Assembly: GCA_038040385.1 (NCBI GenBank)
Contig: JBBPII010000001.1
Span: 434,001 to 498,000 of the forward strand
Source of the DNA: Gilichinskyi gelida
GTDB taxonomy: Bacteria > Acidobacteriota > Thermoanaerobaculia > Gp7-AA8
Length of the DNA: 64,000 nucleotides
Direction: 5' to 3'
The position numbers and the translations under genes are program-made. This document shows, piece by piece, positions 52,398-62,698 of the stretch. The number at the start of each line of letters is the position of its first letter. Position 1 is the first letter of the stretch. Below the pieces are notes generated by a model. It searched no databases, was not told the DNA's origin, and saw only the letters and a program-made list of their open reading frames with translations.

Positions 52398-52473
52398 GCG
52401 GGCATAACTCAGTTGGTAGAGTGCGACCTTGCCAAGGTCGATGTCGCCGGTTCGAGTCCGGTTGCCCGCTCCA
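52398..52473 (+). tRNA. tRNA-Gly (anticodon GCC)
   Basis: The acceptor stem GCGGGCA pairs with TGCCCGC. The D arm contains AACTCAGTTGGTAGAG, and the anticodon stem CGACC/GGTCG encloses TTGCCAA with anticodon GCC. The T arm GCCGGTTCGAGTCCGGT is complete. The 3' CCA is encoded after discriminator T. Confidence 0.97.
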
Positions 52474-52487
52474 AAATGACTCTCACT

Positions 52488-52512
52488 AAGGCCGCGGGAA
52501 CGCGGCCTTTTT
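52488..52512 (+). terminator. Intrinsic terminator after tRNA-Gly
   Basis: AAGGCCGCG and CGCGGCCTT pair around GGAA, followed by a T run. It lies just before the end of the convergent lpxR-like gene. Confidence 0.88.
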
Positions 52513-52516
52513 CACG

Positions 52517-53623
52517 TCAGTAGCGCCTGTTGTAAACGAGGGCTAGAGCGCCGTAGATGTCGGATTTCTTCTGACCCTCGAACTCGCGCGTCCGCCGGAT
52601 TTGCCGCCACGTGAGCCGCACCGGGCCCACTCGCACCGCGGCGCCCCAGTCGAGCATAGCCACCGCTCGTCGCAGCCGCACGCCGTGCGAGGCGGGATGG
52701 ACGCAGCAGTTTCCTTCGATCAACTCATTCCACAGGACTAGACGTCCATCGCCGCCGACGAAGACATAGGCCTCGATCAAATTGTTGGAGACAGCCGGCG
52801 ATGAGGAGGCGCTTGCCATCGGCGGCGGCGGCGGGGGAACAGGTTGCGGAGGCACCGGCGCCGGTATGACCTGCGGAATGACGCCGGCGAAGTCCTCACT
52901 CATGTTGAAGCCGGCGCGGAACGTCGGCCCCGCGCTGACGAAGGTGAAGATGTTGCCGAGCGCTCCGCTGCGGCGGTCCATGAAGTCGACGCTCCAGCAC
53001 CCTCGCTCCGCGATTCGGCGGAGCGCCCGCCGGCTGTAGTGCAGCTCGATGCCTGGTTCGTTGCGGAGCTGATTGGCCCATCCGCGCGGCGGGTCGACAT
53101 CGATCAGATCGTGCCACCTCGTCTGGATCGGCCGGCCGAGCGCTGCCGGGCCGATCATGCCGACGTCCAGCTCGACCACTCGATCGATGGCGCTCTCGTT
53201 CGTCCCTTCGGGCCGGGGCGTGCGCATCTCGAAGACGGCCCCGCCGTATAGCCACGCGGCATACGGTCGTTCGTCCGTCTGCAGCGCCGTTTGGGAGATG
53301 TCTTGCGGCGTGTACATGTTCTGCCCGAGAGCCCATCCCGAACTGCAGCGCGGCCCATCGCCCGAGGTCCGGCAACCGCCCCAATGTGTTTGGAGCCGGC
53401 GGGTGATCCGATCGATCAGCGGCAACACTTCGCCTTCGGGGTAGAGCAACTGGAGCTTCAGCCCCTGCGTGTAGTGGCGATCTCGTCCCTCGACGCGGCT
53501 GAAGAGATGGATATCGTTTTCCTCATAGAGAATGAGGCGATGAGGCTCGAGGTTCGACCCGTTCTGGGCCTGGGCCGCGACCGCCTCCATCACAAACACC
53601 GCAGCGAGCAGCGCTCGTTTCAT
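52517..53623 (-). CDS. LpxR/DUF2219-type outer-membrane lipid A deacylase
   Basis: The 368-residue protein has a signal peptide (ALLAAVFVMEAVAAQAQ) and the LpxR pattern: LILYEENDIHLFSRVEGRDR, HYTQGLKLQLLYPEG, LGQNMYTPQDISQTALQTDE, RPYAAWLYGGAVFEM, and alternating barrel strands. LpxR removes the 3' acyl chain of lipid A from outside. An unusual proline-rich insert (PAPVPPQPVPPPPPPMASAS) lies about residue 250, where a surface loop would be. Homology to LpxR fits the lpxC gene in this window. The exact activity is unproven. Confidence 0.8.
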   Translation of the reverse strand: MKRALLAAVFVMEAVAAQAQNGSNLEPHRLILYEENDIHLFSRVEGRDRHYTQGLKLQLLYPEGEVLPLIDRITRRLQTHWGGCRTSGDGPRCSSGWALGQNMYTPQDISQTALQTDERPYAAWLYGGAVFEMRTPRPEGTNESAIDRVVELDVGMIGPAALGRPIQTRWHDLIDVDPPRGWANQLRNEPGIELHYSRRALRRIAERGCWSVDFMDRRSGALGNIFTFVSAGPTFRAGFNMSEDFAGVIPQVIPAPVPPQPVPPPPPPMASASSSPAVSNNLIEAYVFVGGDGRLVLWNELIEGNCCVHPASHGVRLRRAVAMLDWGAAVRVGPVRLTWRQIRRTREFEGQKKSDIYGALALVYNRRY

Positions 53624-53760
53624 GATCGTAGTGACGGACGGGTTCTCATTTCTTTCTTCGACGGTTTGCCGGACGATCGGGTCGATCTCGCCGCCGCGGG
53701 TCGGGAGGAACTGCTTGGTGGCATAGTGTCGGTCGCAATCGGCAGCGTTGATCAGGCATC

Positions 53761-55866
53761 ATGGACGACACCCTCCGAACCGTCTACCGCGCGTGCAATC
53801 TCTGCGAGGCCATCTGTGGCCTGGAGATCAAGGTCGACGGCCCCAAGATCCTCTCCATCCGCGGCGACGAGGCCGACCCCTTCAGTCGCGGGCACATCTG
53901 TCCGAAGGCCGTGGCCCTGCTGGACGTTCACGAAGATCCGAACCGGTTGCGCCGGCCGATGCAGCGGGTCGGCGATCCCGCGGAGAACGTGTGGCGGGAG
54001 ATTCCGTGGGACGAAGCATTCGACCTTGCCGCCGAGAGACTCGCGGCGCTCCAGCTCCGGCATGGCAACAACGCCGTCGGGTTCTACGTGGGGAATCCCT
54101 CGGTGCACAACATCGGGACCCTGCTCAGCGTCCCCCAACTGGCGCGTGTGCTCAAAACCAGGAACGCGTTCAGTGCGACCTCGGTGGATCAACTGCCGCA
54201 GCAGTTGACCTCACTGCTGATGTTCGGGCATCAGCTCATGATCCCCATTCCCGACATCGACCGCACGGACTACTTCCTGATTCTGGGCGGCAATCCGGTG
54301 GCGTCCAACGGCAGCCTGATGACGGTGCCGGACGTCACCAAACGGCTGGCCGCCATTCGCAAGCGCGGGGGGAAGGTGGTCGTCATCGATCCGCGGCGTA
54401 CGGAAACGGCCGCGATCGCTAGCGAGCACCATTTCATTCGTCCGGCGACCGATGCGGCGCTGCTGATGGCGATGATCAACACCATGAAGGAGGAGAACCT
54501 CTTTCGCCTCACCCGATCGGAGCAGCTGAGTGGGCTGGACGCGGCACTCGCCGCCATCGCTGACATCACTCCCGAGGTTGCCGCGGGGACAACCGGCATC
54601 GAGGCCGGCACCATCCGCCGCCTGGCGCGTGAATTCGCCGCCGCCCCTTCCGCCGTCTGCTATGGCCGGGTCGGAACCACGCTGCAATCGTTCGGCACGT
54701 TGAATCAATGGCTCGTGCAGCTGGTCAACATCGTCACCGGCAATCTCGACCGAGAGGGGGGCGCGATGCCGACCAGCCCGTTGATCCCCATCACCGGCCC
54801 CGGCACCCGGCGGGGTCACCACGACCGGTGGCGATCGCGCGTCAGCGGACTGCCGGAATCGGGCGGCGAGTTGCCCGTCGCCGTGCTGGCCGAGGAGATC
54901 CTCACGCCGGGCGATGGGCAAATTCGCGGCATGATCACCGTGTGCGGCAATCCGGTGCTCTCCACGCCCAACGGCCGCCGGCTCGATGAGGCGCTGGCCT
55001 CGCTCGACTTCATGCTGTCCATCGACATCTATCTCAACGAGACCACGCGTCACGCCGATCTGATCCTGCCGCCGACGTCGAGCCTCAACCACGATCACTA
55101 CGATCTGATCTTCAACGCGTTCGCGGTGCGCAACGTCGCGCGCTTCAACGCGGGCATGTGGGAGCGCCCTGCCGACGAACGCTACGACTGGGAGATCTTC
55201 CGCGAGCTGTGCGCACGTCTCGCCGTCAGGCTCGAGCGGGAGCACAGGCCGCTGCAGCCGACAGCCACGGTGATCGAAGGCATGCTGACGAACGGCGTCT
55301 CGATGGCCGCGCTCACCGACGCGCCGCACGGCATCGACCTCGGTCCGCTCCGGCCGTCGCTGTTCGAGCGGCTGGAAACGCCGGACGGGAAGATCGACTG
55401 CGCGCCGGCGCCGCTGCTCGCCGACATCTCTCGCTTCAAGGCTCAGGTCGAGGTCGCGCCGGATCGATCGTGCCGCTCCTTCAGCCTCATCGGGCGCCGC
55501 CATCTCCGCAGCAACAACTCGTGGATGCACAACTCGCATCGCCTCATCAAAGGCAAGCCGCGGGATCAGTTGATGATGCATCCCGACGATCTCGCGTCGC
55601 TCGGTCTGGTCGACGGGCAGACCGTGGAAGTCCGCGCTCGCGTTGGGTCGGTGCGCATTGCGGTGCAGTCCACCGACACCTTGATGCCGGGCGTCGTCAG
55701 CCTCCCTCACGGCTTCGGTCACAACCGCGCCGGTACCCGGCTCGGCCTGGCAGAACAGAACGCCGGCGTCAGCTACAACGACCTGACGGATGCGAGCGCG
55801 GTCGACGCGGTCTCCGGGAATGCGGCACTGAATGGCATCGCGGTGGAAGTCATCGCCATCCAGTAG
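53761..55866 (+). CDS. Molybdopterin (bis-MGD) oxidoreductase with one 4Fe-4S cluster
   Basis: The 701-residue protein starts with the 4Fe-4S binding motif RACNLCEAICGLEI and GHICPKA (Cys at residues 12, 15, 19 and 47). The DMSO-reductase-family core follows (FYVGNPSVHNIGTLLSVPQL, LILGGNPVASNGSLMTVPDV, VVVIDPRRTETAAIASEHHF, RPATDAALLMAMI) and then the C-terminal MopB domain (SNNSWMHNSHRLIKGKPRDQ, MHPDDLASLGLVDGQTVEVR, SLPHGFGHNRAG). There is no Tat signal, so it is cytoplasmic, unlike NapA or TorA. The substrate is unclear. The last 24 codons recur as a divergent copy at 58707. Confidence 0.93.
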   Translation: MDDTLRTVYRACNLCEAICGLEIKVDGPKILSIRGDEADPFSRGHICPKAVALLDVHEDPNRLRRPMQRVGDPAENVWREIPWDEAFDLAAERLAALQLRHGNNAVGFYVGNPSVHNIGTLLSVPQLARVLKTRNAFSATSVDQLPQQLTSLLMFGHQLMIPIPDIDRTDYFLILGGNPVASNGSLMTVPDVTKRLAAIRKRGGKVVVIDPRRTETAAIASEHHFIRPATDAALLMAMINTMKEENLFRLTRSEQLSGLDAALAAIADITPEVAAGTTGIEAGTIRRLAREFAAAPSAVCYGRVGTTLQSFGTLNQWLVQLVNIVTGNLDREGGAMPTSPLIPITGPGTRRGHHDRWRSRVSGLPESGGELPVAVLAEEILTPGDGQIRGMITVCGNPVLSTPNGRRLDEALASLDFMLSIDIYLNETTRHADLILPPTSSLNHDHYDLIFNAFAVRNVARFNAGMWERPADERYDWEIFRELCARLAVRLEREHRPLQPTATVIEGMLTNGVSMAALTDAPHGIDLGPLRPSLFERLETPDGKIDCAPAPLLADISRFKAQVEVAPDRSCRSFSLIGRRHLRSNNSWMHNSHRLIKGKPRDQLMMHPDDLASLGLVDGQTVEVRARVGSVRIAVQSTDTLMPGVVSLPHGFGHNRAGTRLGLAEQNAGVSYNDLTDASAVDAVSGNAALNGIAVEVIAIQ

Positions 55867-56264
55867 CCGCGGTCCCCGCTTGCCGAAGCGCTGGGGCTCC
55901 GCCGGAGGGAGGATAAATGGGCGAGAATCTAGTTTTAGCTCGTTCGTAGGCTCGATGCGCCTGACTCACGTGTTTCGGCATCCAGAAGGATGCACTCAGA
56001 GCCGTCACCGACGCCATTCGGGTGATCGTTATTCCTGCCACACGCGTGAATCAATTGCTATCCCGGTACAGCGATGACGAATTCCGGTTCTGCGGCTGAC
56101 GGACTGGCAATCGATGAATTGCGCCCTTGTGAGATGTATGTACGTAGTTTGGGACACTGTTACTTCGTCCAACTGAGCAGGGGAGATGTAGCGCACGACC
56201 ATCGCTATGGGGAGATGTGGCGCTCGACCAATGCAAACCCAGCGGTCACGGCTCATTGTCCATT
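55867..56264. other. Intergenic region with imperfect tandem repeat
   Basis: No convincing gene was seen. Lower-GC DNA contains two 22-base units, GGGGAGATGTAGCGCACG(ACCA) at 56180-56201 and GGGGAGATGTGGCGCTCG(ACCA) at 56209-56230, with period 29. They may be protein-binding sites or remains of a mobile-element end. Short open frames here show no recognisable features. Confidence 0.4.
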
Positions 56265-58634
56265 TCATGTCGGTCCGGGTGGGCCGAGAATGTTCTTGAT
56301 CTGGTCGGCTGTGAACCCGATCATGAATACGGCGATAAGACCGGGGATCAGATCTAGCTTAGCCAGCTCATCTCTCGCGCCGATGAGCAGCCCTGCCACC
56401 GTGATGAGCAGCACGATGATCAGCCGTAGCGCCTCGATCTTCGTTCGCTCGCCCCACGGCCGCCGTTTGGCACCCGCAACCCAAATTCTCTCCGAGACGA
56501 CAGCATCTCCTTTTTCGTTCTTCAAGGGTTCGCCGTCCTCGTCAAAGAAACGCGCCATTACAGTAAACGTCTCTGCCGCCGGGAAGTAGTGGCTCACGGC
56601 CAGGGCTTTTTCCCGCCATTTCTGGCGTGGCACAGGCGACGGAGTGTACCCGGCGAACTTGCGCCAGCGATCACGTATCCAGCGGGCGCTTCGGCGCACA
56701 ATCCCAGGCTCCTCCTCGGGTGCGGTGGCGTGATCGAATTCCCACTCGTAGACGATGGCGTTGCGCGCAGCAGCGTTATTGATTTTCGTGTTGCGGAAAT
56801 CGATCCTGAACGAGACTGCTTGATTAACCTTCGGCGACTGCGGCTCGAAGACGATGCTGACGCGACCCGCCTCGATCTCTCTCTTCACATCCTCGACAAA
56901 CACCTCTTCGCGGACCTGCTCGGTCAGCGCCTCGGCTCGCCGGAAGTCGGTGAAGCCGGTACGGCGCAGCGCTTCGATGAACTTGTTCTTGGAGTCTTCC
57001 TTGGCGGCATCGTCCTTGAGTAGTTCCCAGGTTTCGACGAAACGGGCCACCAGATCGAGCTTCGTCGATGTCGTGTCGATGTCAGAGAAGTGGCTCGACG
57101 CGAGGTTCGCGACGTCGAATTCCAGTCCGTCCTTCAGCCCGGGAACCGAGTCCAGGATCTCCTTCAACGAGGCTTTGCATCCAAGCCGGCCGGGCTCCTT
57201 CAAGAGTGCCTTGAGCTCCGTTAGGCGCGCGGAGACGAACTTCGTCGCTGCTTCATCGAGTGTCTCGGCATTGTCGATCGTCGTTGCGGCCTGTTGGATG
57301 AGCGCGTCGGCGGCCGCGACTTCCGCGTCGTTGACCTCGGGCCGCTCAAGGGTGGCCTGTGCGTCATAGAGCACCACGCAGGCACGTCTTAGGAGCGTCG
57401 GACCGTGCACTCCGGCCGACGGCCAGTTGGTCTCGATCTGGCGCATGAGTTGATCGACGCGCTCGAGCATCTCGATTTCGTGGATCAGCCGGTGTGCTGA
57501 GGCTTCGCAGGCCTTGGCTAGTGCAGCGAAGTCCGGGCTGATCGCGGATCGAGAATGCAGCCGTTGTAGGAGCCGCGTGCGCTCGACACGAACGCCGACT
57601 CTGAGGCTTGAATACACCATGTTCGTGAGCGCGCGGATCTTTGTCGACGTCGATTCGATCAGCTCACGGACAGTGATTCGCCGTAGCCGGTTCGGCATCC
57701 AATGCGTGACGAGAAGGGAAGCTATACCGCCGGCGCTGACTAGAAGGGCGAGAAGGAGAAATGTAAGAAAGCTCCTTTGCACTGCTGACCAGTACGATCG
57801 TTGGATCCTGAGCGGGATATCCCGGCTCTTCCACCGCCGCTCCCCTTTCTGATCTGTGGCCACGAGCTTGAGTAACCCATCGCTCTCCACGTCATTGAGG
57901 AGCGCGGAGATGTTGTACTTACCGGGTAGCCACCCCCCTTCAGGAACCTGAATGACCTCTGTCGACTGCCCACCGACATGGACAGGGCGCGCCGACTTCT
58001 TCCCCGGGAGCCCCGACGATGTAACCGACCAGTCGACGTCATAGCTCTGTAGGTCGTCGTTCTTCAGAATGACCAAGGGTGCTGAGCCCTGCTCGAAACG
58101 CAGAGGGAACGGCGTATCGCCCTTCCATCCTAGCGGGCCGACGTTGAAGGGGAACTGGCTCTTTACGGCGACGATATCCCCGATCTTCTGCGCATGATTC
58201 ATGAGCCGCGATCGCGAGACACCGGCCTGCCAGAGGTTCGAGACGTCCATGCGAATCCGCAAACGTTCGTTCTTTGCGAGCTTCTGTTGGAACTCGGGTT
58301 TTGACGGTGTTTCGCCATTGATGCCGAACAGGACTTTCGCCGACATTCCCTCCGTGCTGCCCTCTGGAGTGAAGTCGTCGGCCATGATTAGCAGGTCGAC
58401 CGCGTCGGGCCCGGAATTCGCGATCAGGATTGATGCCGAGGCGGTGTTCGTCTGTGGGTCGACTGCGAGCCGTTCCGGCATGATTGCCACGTCGAGGATC
58501 GGTACCGACTCAGCCTGAACGTGCGGGACAGTGGGGGAAGGCTCCCGAGCCGGCGATAGCGCGGTCGGAACGCCATCCTGCGGTTCAGCGGCGGTGATCA
58601 TCAGCAGTGCTGCAACAACGAACATCTTGTTCAT
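56265..58634 (-). CDS. Large exported membrane protein, unknown family
   Basis: The 789-residue protein has a signal peptide (MNKMFVVAALLMITAAEP), an extracytoplasmic beta-rich part (about residues 40-270) and a membrane helix (FLTFLLLALLVSAGGIASLL, about 285-305). A long helical region of about 260 residues and a second Ig/PKD-like domain follow (VSIVFEPQSPKVNQAVSFRI, YEWEFDHATAP). The C-terminus is a two-helix membrane hairpin (LRLIIVLLITVAGLLIGARD, LIPGLIAVFMIGFTADQIKN). ATG 58634 is used; the longer frame adds non-signal residues. GC is visibly lower than in its neighbours, and the gene lies between two copies of a molybdopterin oxidoreductase 3' end, which suggests transfer. Function is unknown. 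Confidence 0.7.
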   Translation of the reverse strand: MNKMFVVAALLMITAAEPQDGVPTALSPAREPSPTVPHVQAESVPILDVAIMPERLAVDPQTNTASASILIANSGPDAVDLLIMADDFTPEGSTEGMSAKVLFGINGETPSKPEFQQKLAKNERLRIRMDVSNLWQAGVSRSRLMNHAQKIGDIVAVKSQFPFNVGPLGWKGDTPFPLRFEQGSAPLVILKNDDLQSYDVDWSVTSSGLPGKKSARPVHVGGQSTEVIQVPEGGWLPGKYNISALLNDVESDGLLKLVATDQKGERRWKSRDIPLRIQRSYWSAVQRSFLTFLLLALLVSAGGIASLLVTHWMPNRLRRITVRELIESTSTKIRALTNMVYSSLRVGVRVERTRLLQRLHSRSAISPDFAALAKACEASAHRLIHEIEMLERVDQLMRQIETNWPSAGVHGPTLLRRACVVLYDAQATLERPEVNDAEVAAADALIQQAATTIDNAETLDEAATKFVSARLTELKALLKEPGRLGCKASLKEILDSVPGLKDGLEFDVANLASSHFSDIDTTSTKLDLVARFVETWELLKDDAAKEDSKNKFIEALRRTGFTDFRRAEALTEQVREEVFVEDVKREIEAGRVSIVFEPQSPKVNQAVSFRIDFRNTKINNAAARNAIVYEWEFDHATAPEEEPGIVRRSARWIRDRWRKFAGYTPSPVPRQKWREKALAVSHYFPAAETFTVMARFFDEDGEPLKNEKGDAVVSERIWVAGAKRRPWGERTKIEALRLIIVLLITVAGLLIGARDELAKLDLIPGLIAVFMIGFTADQIKNILGPPGPT

Positions 58635-58706
58635 CGACGTCTCTCCTTCTGGCGGCGAGGGAGCAGCCCCCACTAAGGAGGGGCAGAGGCTCGCGTTTCC
58701 CTACCC

Positions 58707-58781
58707 GCGAGCGCGGTCGACGCGGTCTTGGTCAACGCGGCACTCAACGGCGTCACGGTGGAAGTCGTCGCCGTCGGGTAG
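58707..58781 (+). pseudogene. 3' remnant of a second molybdopterin oxidoreductase copy
   Basis: The frame reads ASAVDAVLVNAALNGVTVEV then VAVG and TAG. It parallels the last residues of the intact oxidoreductase (ASAVDAVSGNAALNGIAVEV then IAIQ and TAG at 55792-55866), with mostly synonymous or conservative changes. Only these 25 codons remain. It overlaps the 3' end of yraN on the other strand by 29 bp. Confidence 0.75.
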
Positions 58782-59160
58782 CCTCACTCACCGGCCGGAA
58801 CGCGTCCGCAAAGTGCGTGACCACGAATCGCCTCCCGTTCCAGAACAGCGAGAGGACGTCGTAGCGCACTTCGCCGTGGTGCGGATGCCGCGCGAGGTAC
58901 GCCGAGGCCAGCGAGACGAGCTGCTGTTGCTTGCGCGCGCCGACGGCGTCGTAGCCTTCCCCGGCGGTGAGGCTCTGCCGCGTCTTGACTTCCACGAATG
59001 CCAGCATCCGTCCGCGGCGGACGATGAGGTCGATCTCCCCGCCGCGGGTGCGCACGTTGCGCGCGACGATCGAGTAGCCGCGCAGGCGGTAGAACCAGGC
59101 GGCGCGCCGCTCGCCGGACGCGCCGAGCCTGGAGGTGGCGAAGACGCGCTTCCAGAACAT
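58753..59160 (-). CDS. yraN: UPF0102 family endonuclease-like protein YraN
   Basis: The 135-residue protein has the UPF0102 restriction-endonuclease-like core: GASGERRAAWFYRLRGYSIV, ARNVRTRGGEIDLIVRRGRM, LAFVEVKTRQSLTAGEGYDA (GEIDLI...EVK catalytic pattern), VGARKQQQLVSLASAYL. The C-terminal tail runs into a degenerate oxidoreductase remnant on the opposite strand. ATG 59160 follows TATCCT by seven bases. The role is unknown, probably DNA processing. Confidence 0.92.
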   Translation of the reverse strand: MFWKRVFATSRLGASGERRAAWFYRLRGYSIVARNVRTRGGEIDLIVRRGRMLAFVEVKTRQSLTAGEGYDAVGARKQQQLVSLASAYLARHPHHGEVRYDVLSLFWNGRRFVVTHFADAFRPVSEATRRRRLPP

Positions 59161-59167
59161 CGTTCCG

Positions 59168-59173
59168 AGGATA
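59168..59173 (-). promoter_or_regulatory. -10-like TATCCT in a GAGGTATCCTC palindrome before yraN
   Basis: The minus strand reads CCGAGGTATCCTCGG, identical to the site before the coiled-coil gene at 2852, with the ATG seven bases after TATCCT. Confidence 0.5.
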
Positions 59174-59191
59174 CCTCGGCCGGTGGGGTCA

Positions 59192-60928
<1,737 letters not shown>

Positions 60929-61963
60929 TTACGAATTATGAATCAACACGACCTTCCCGAACGCTTCCCGATTCTCCAAAGCAAGGTGCCCCTCCGCAAT
61001 CTTCTCCATCGGCAACACCCGATCAACAACCGGCCGAAGAAGCCCCCGCTCCACGTGCTTCATGATCTCGTGCAGCTCGGCGAGGCTACCCATCGTAGAG
61101 CCGAGGATCGAGAGCAGCTTGAAGAAGATCAGACGGATGTTGATGGTGGCCTCGGCGCCGGTGGTGGCGCCGCAGGTGACCAGGCGCCCGCCGCGGGCGA
61201 GCGATTTGAGCGAGCGGTCGAAGGTGTCGGCGCCGACGTGCTCGACGACGACGTCGACGCCGCGCTTGCTGGTGAGGCGCCGCACCTCGGCGAGGAAGTC
61301 GACCTCGCGGTAGAGAATCGTCTCCACCGCCCCGAGCTCCTTCGCCCGCGCGGCCTTCTCCGCGCTGCCGGCGGTGGCGAAGATCGTCGCTCCCCACAGT
61401 TTCGCGATCTGGATCGCGGCGCTCCCCACCCCCGACCCACCCGCGTGCACCAGCACCGTCTCGCCCGGACGCAGCTCCGCGCGGGCGACGAGCATGTGCC
61501 AGGCGGTGAGCATGTCCAACGGCAGCGCGGCCGCCTCGGCGAACGACAGCGCGGGCGGCTTGCGGAGCAGGTTGCGGATCGGCACGGCGATTTTTTCCGC
61601 GCAGCCGCCGTCGCGCGTCTCGCCGAAGATCCCCGACGCGGGGCAGAGCGGGTCGTTGCCGGAAAGGCAGGCGACGCAGAGGCCGCAGGAGATGCCGGGA
61701 GCGACGAGCACTTCGTCGCCCGCCTTCCAACCGCGGTCGTTCTCCGCGACAGCGTCGATCACCCCCGCCACCTCGGAGCCGGGGATCATCGGGAGGGGGA
61801 ACTTGTGTCCGGGCACGCCGCGGCGGACCCATAAGTCGAGATGATTGAGGGCCACGGCGCGGACGCCGACGACGGCCTCGCCCGGGCGCAGCTCGGGATC
61901 GGGAACCACGGCTCGCTCGAGCTTCTCGGTGCCGCCGTGCTCGCGGATGACGATCGCTTTCAT
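60929..61963 (-). CDS. Zinc-type medium-chain dehydrogenase/reductase
   Basis: The 344-residue MDR protein has an N-terminal GroES-like domain (ALNHLDLWVRRGVPGHKFPL, IPGSEVAGVIDAVAEND), a structural zinc site (SCGLCVACLSGNDPLCP, four Cys) and a Rossmann domain (VLVHAGGSGVGSAAIQIAKL, ATIFATAGSAEKAARAKELG). The catalytic zinc Cys position near residue 38 is not Cys, so it is closer to quinone-oxidoreductase-like enzymes. It adjoins the mutL start. A TAAACT box ends 10 nt before ATG 61963. Confidence 0.88.
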   Translation of the reverse strand: MKAIVIREHGGTEKLERAVVPDPELRPGEAVVGVRAVALNHLDLWVRRGVPGHKFPLPMIPGSEVAGVIDAVAENDRGWKAGDEVLVAPGISCGLCVACLSGNDPLCPASGIFGETRDGGCAEKIAVPIRNLLRKPPALSFAEAAALPLDMLTAWHMLVARAELRPGETVLVHAGGSGVGSAAIQIAKLWGATIFATAGSAEKAARAKELGAVETILYREVDFLAEVRRLTSKRGVDVVVEHVGADTFDRSLKSLARGGRLVTCGATTGAEATINIRLIFFKLLSILGSTMGSLAELHEIMKHVERGLLRPVVDRVLPMEKIAEGHLALENREAFGKVVLIHNS

Positions 61964-61973
61964 GAGGGCGGCA

Positions 61974-61979
61974 AGTTTA
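61974..61979. promoter_or_regulatory. AT-rich divergent start region (TAAACT / TTTATT)
   Basis: On the minus strand TAAACT lies 10 nt before the dehydrogenase ATG. On the plus strand TTTATT lies before the small ORF at 61998. A shared promoter region is likely. Confidence 0.35.
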
Positions 61980-61997
61980 TTGCCTCCGCCGCCTCTC

Positions 61998-62153
61998 ATG
62001 CTTCGCCGCCTCACCGCCGTCCTCACGATGCTCGCCCTCCTCGGCCTTCTGTGCATGCTCGTTTGGGCGGTGCGCGAGCATCGCCGTCGCAGCTTCATGG
62101 GAGAGCCCGCGACAGTCGTAAATTTTGCGCGCACGCCTGCCTTAATTGGCTGA
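61998..62153 (+). CDS. Small single-span membrane protein (51 aa)
   Basis: From ATG 61998 the frame reads MLRRLTAVLTMLALLGLLCM then LVWAVREHRRRSFMGEPATV, VNFARTPALIG and a stop. It has a clear signal-anchor helix followed by a basic stretch. It is divergent from the dehydrogenase, with an AT-rich start region. Small membrane peptides of this kind are often missed. Function is unknown, and coding is not proven. Confidence 0.35.
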   Translation: MLRRLTAVLTMLALLGLLCMLVWAVREHRRRSFMGEPATVVNFARTPALIG

Positions 62154-62212
62154 GCAGCAAAATCTTACTTGCTTGGCATGCCCGATGCTCTGTATGGTGC
62201 AGGAGCAAATAA

Positions 62213-62698
62213 ATGTTCAGAACGACAAAAACTCTCGGCGCGGTCATCTTCGCCGCGCTGCTGTTCCCCATCGCCCAGGCTGAGGCCGCTACGGCCCCGC
62301 CGGCTACCGACATCACAGCCAGCTTCATCACCGCCGGCAGCAACGTCGCCGACCTTCGCGCCGTCGAGATCGGCGGCATCGTGGTCCTGCGCGGCAGCAC
62401 GGGATCGATCGACGACGCCGCCCGCGCCGCGCAGATCGCGCGCGACCTCGGCTACACCCGCGTGGCGAACCTCATCCGCGTCCTCGAGCCTGTCGACGAC
62501 GCAGCCATTCAGCGTCTGGCCGAGCGCGAGCTGTCGCGCCACCGTGGCCTCGACGGCTCGAACATCCGCATCAAGTCCGAGCGCGGGATCGTGAACCTCG
62601 CGGGAAACGTCAGCATGGAGCTGCAGAAGGACATGGCCGTAACGCTGGTCCGCAACATCGACGGCGTCCGCGGCGTGACCAGCAGCCTGCAGCGCTAA
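62213..62698 (+). CDS. Secreted BON-domain protein
   Basis: The 161-residue protein has a signal peptide (TLGAVIFAALLFPIAQAEAA) and a BON fold (HRGLDGSNIRIKSERGIVNL, AGNVSMELQKDMAVTLVRNI, DGVRGVTSSLQ). A first degenerate repeat precedes it (VADLRAVEIGGIVVLRGSTG). BON proteins bind phospholipid or porins in the periplasm (OsmY, DolP-like). An AGGAG site precedes ATG. Its stop shares bases with the facing gene (CTAA). Confidence 0.85.
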   Translation: MFRTTKTLGAVIFAALLFPIAQAEAATAPPATDITASFITAGSNVADLRAVEIGGIVVLRGSTGSIDDAARAAQIARDLGYTRVANLIRVLEPVDDAAIQRLAERELSRHRGLDGSNIRIKSERGIVNLAGNVSMELQKDMAVTLVRNIDGVRGVTSSLQR

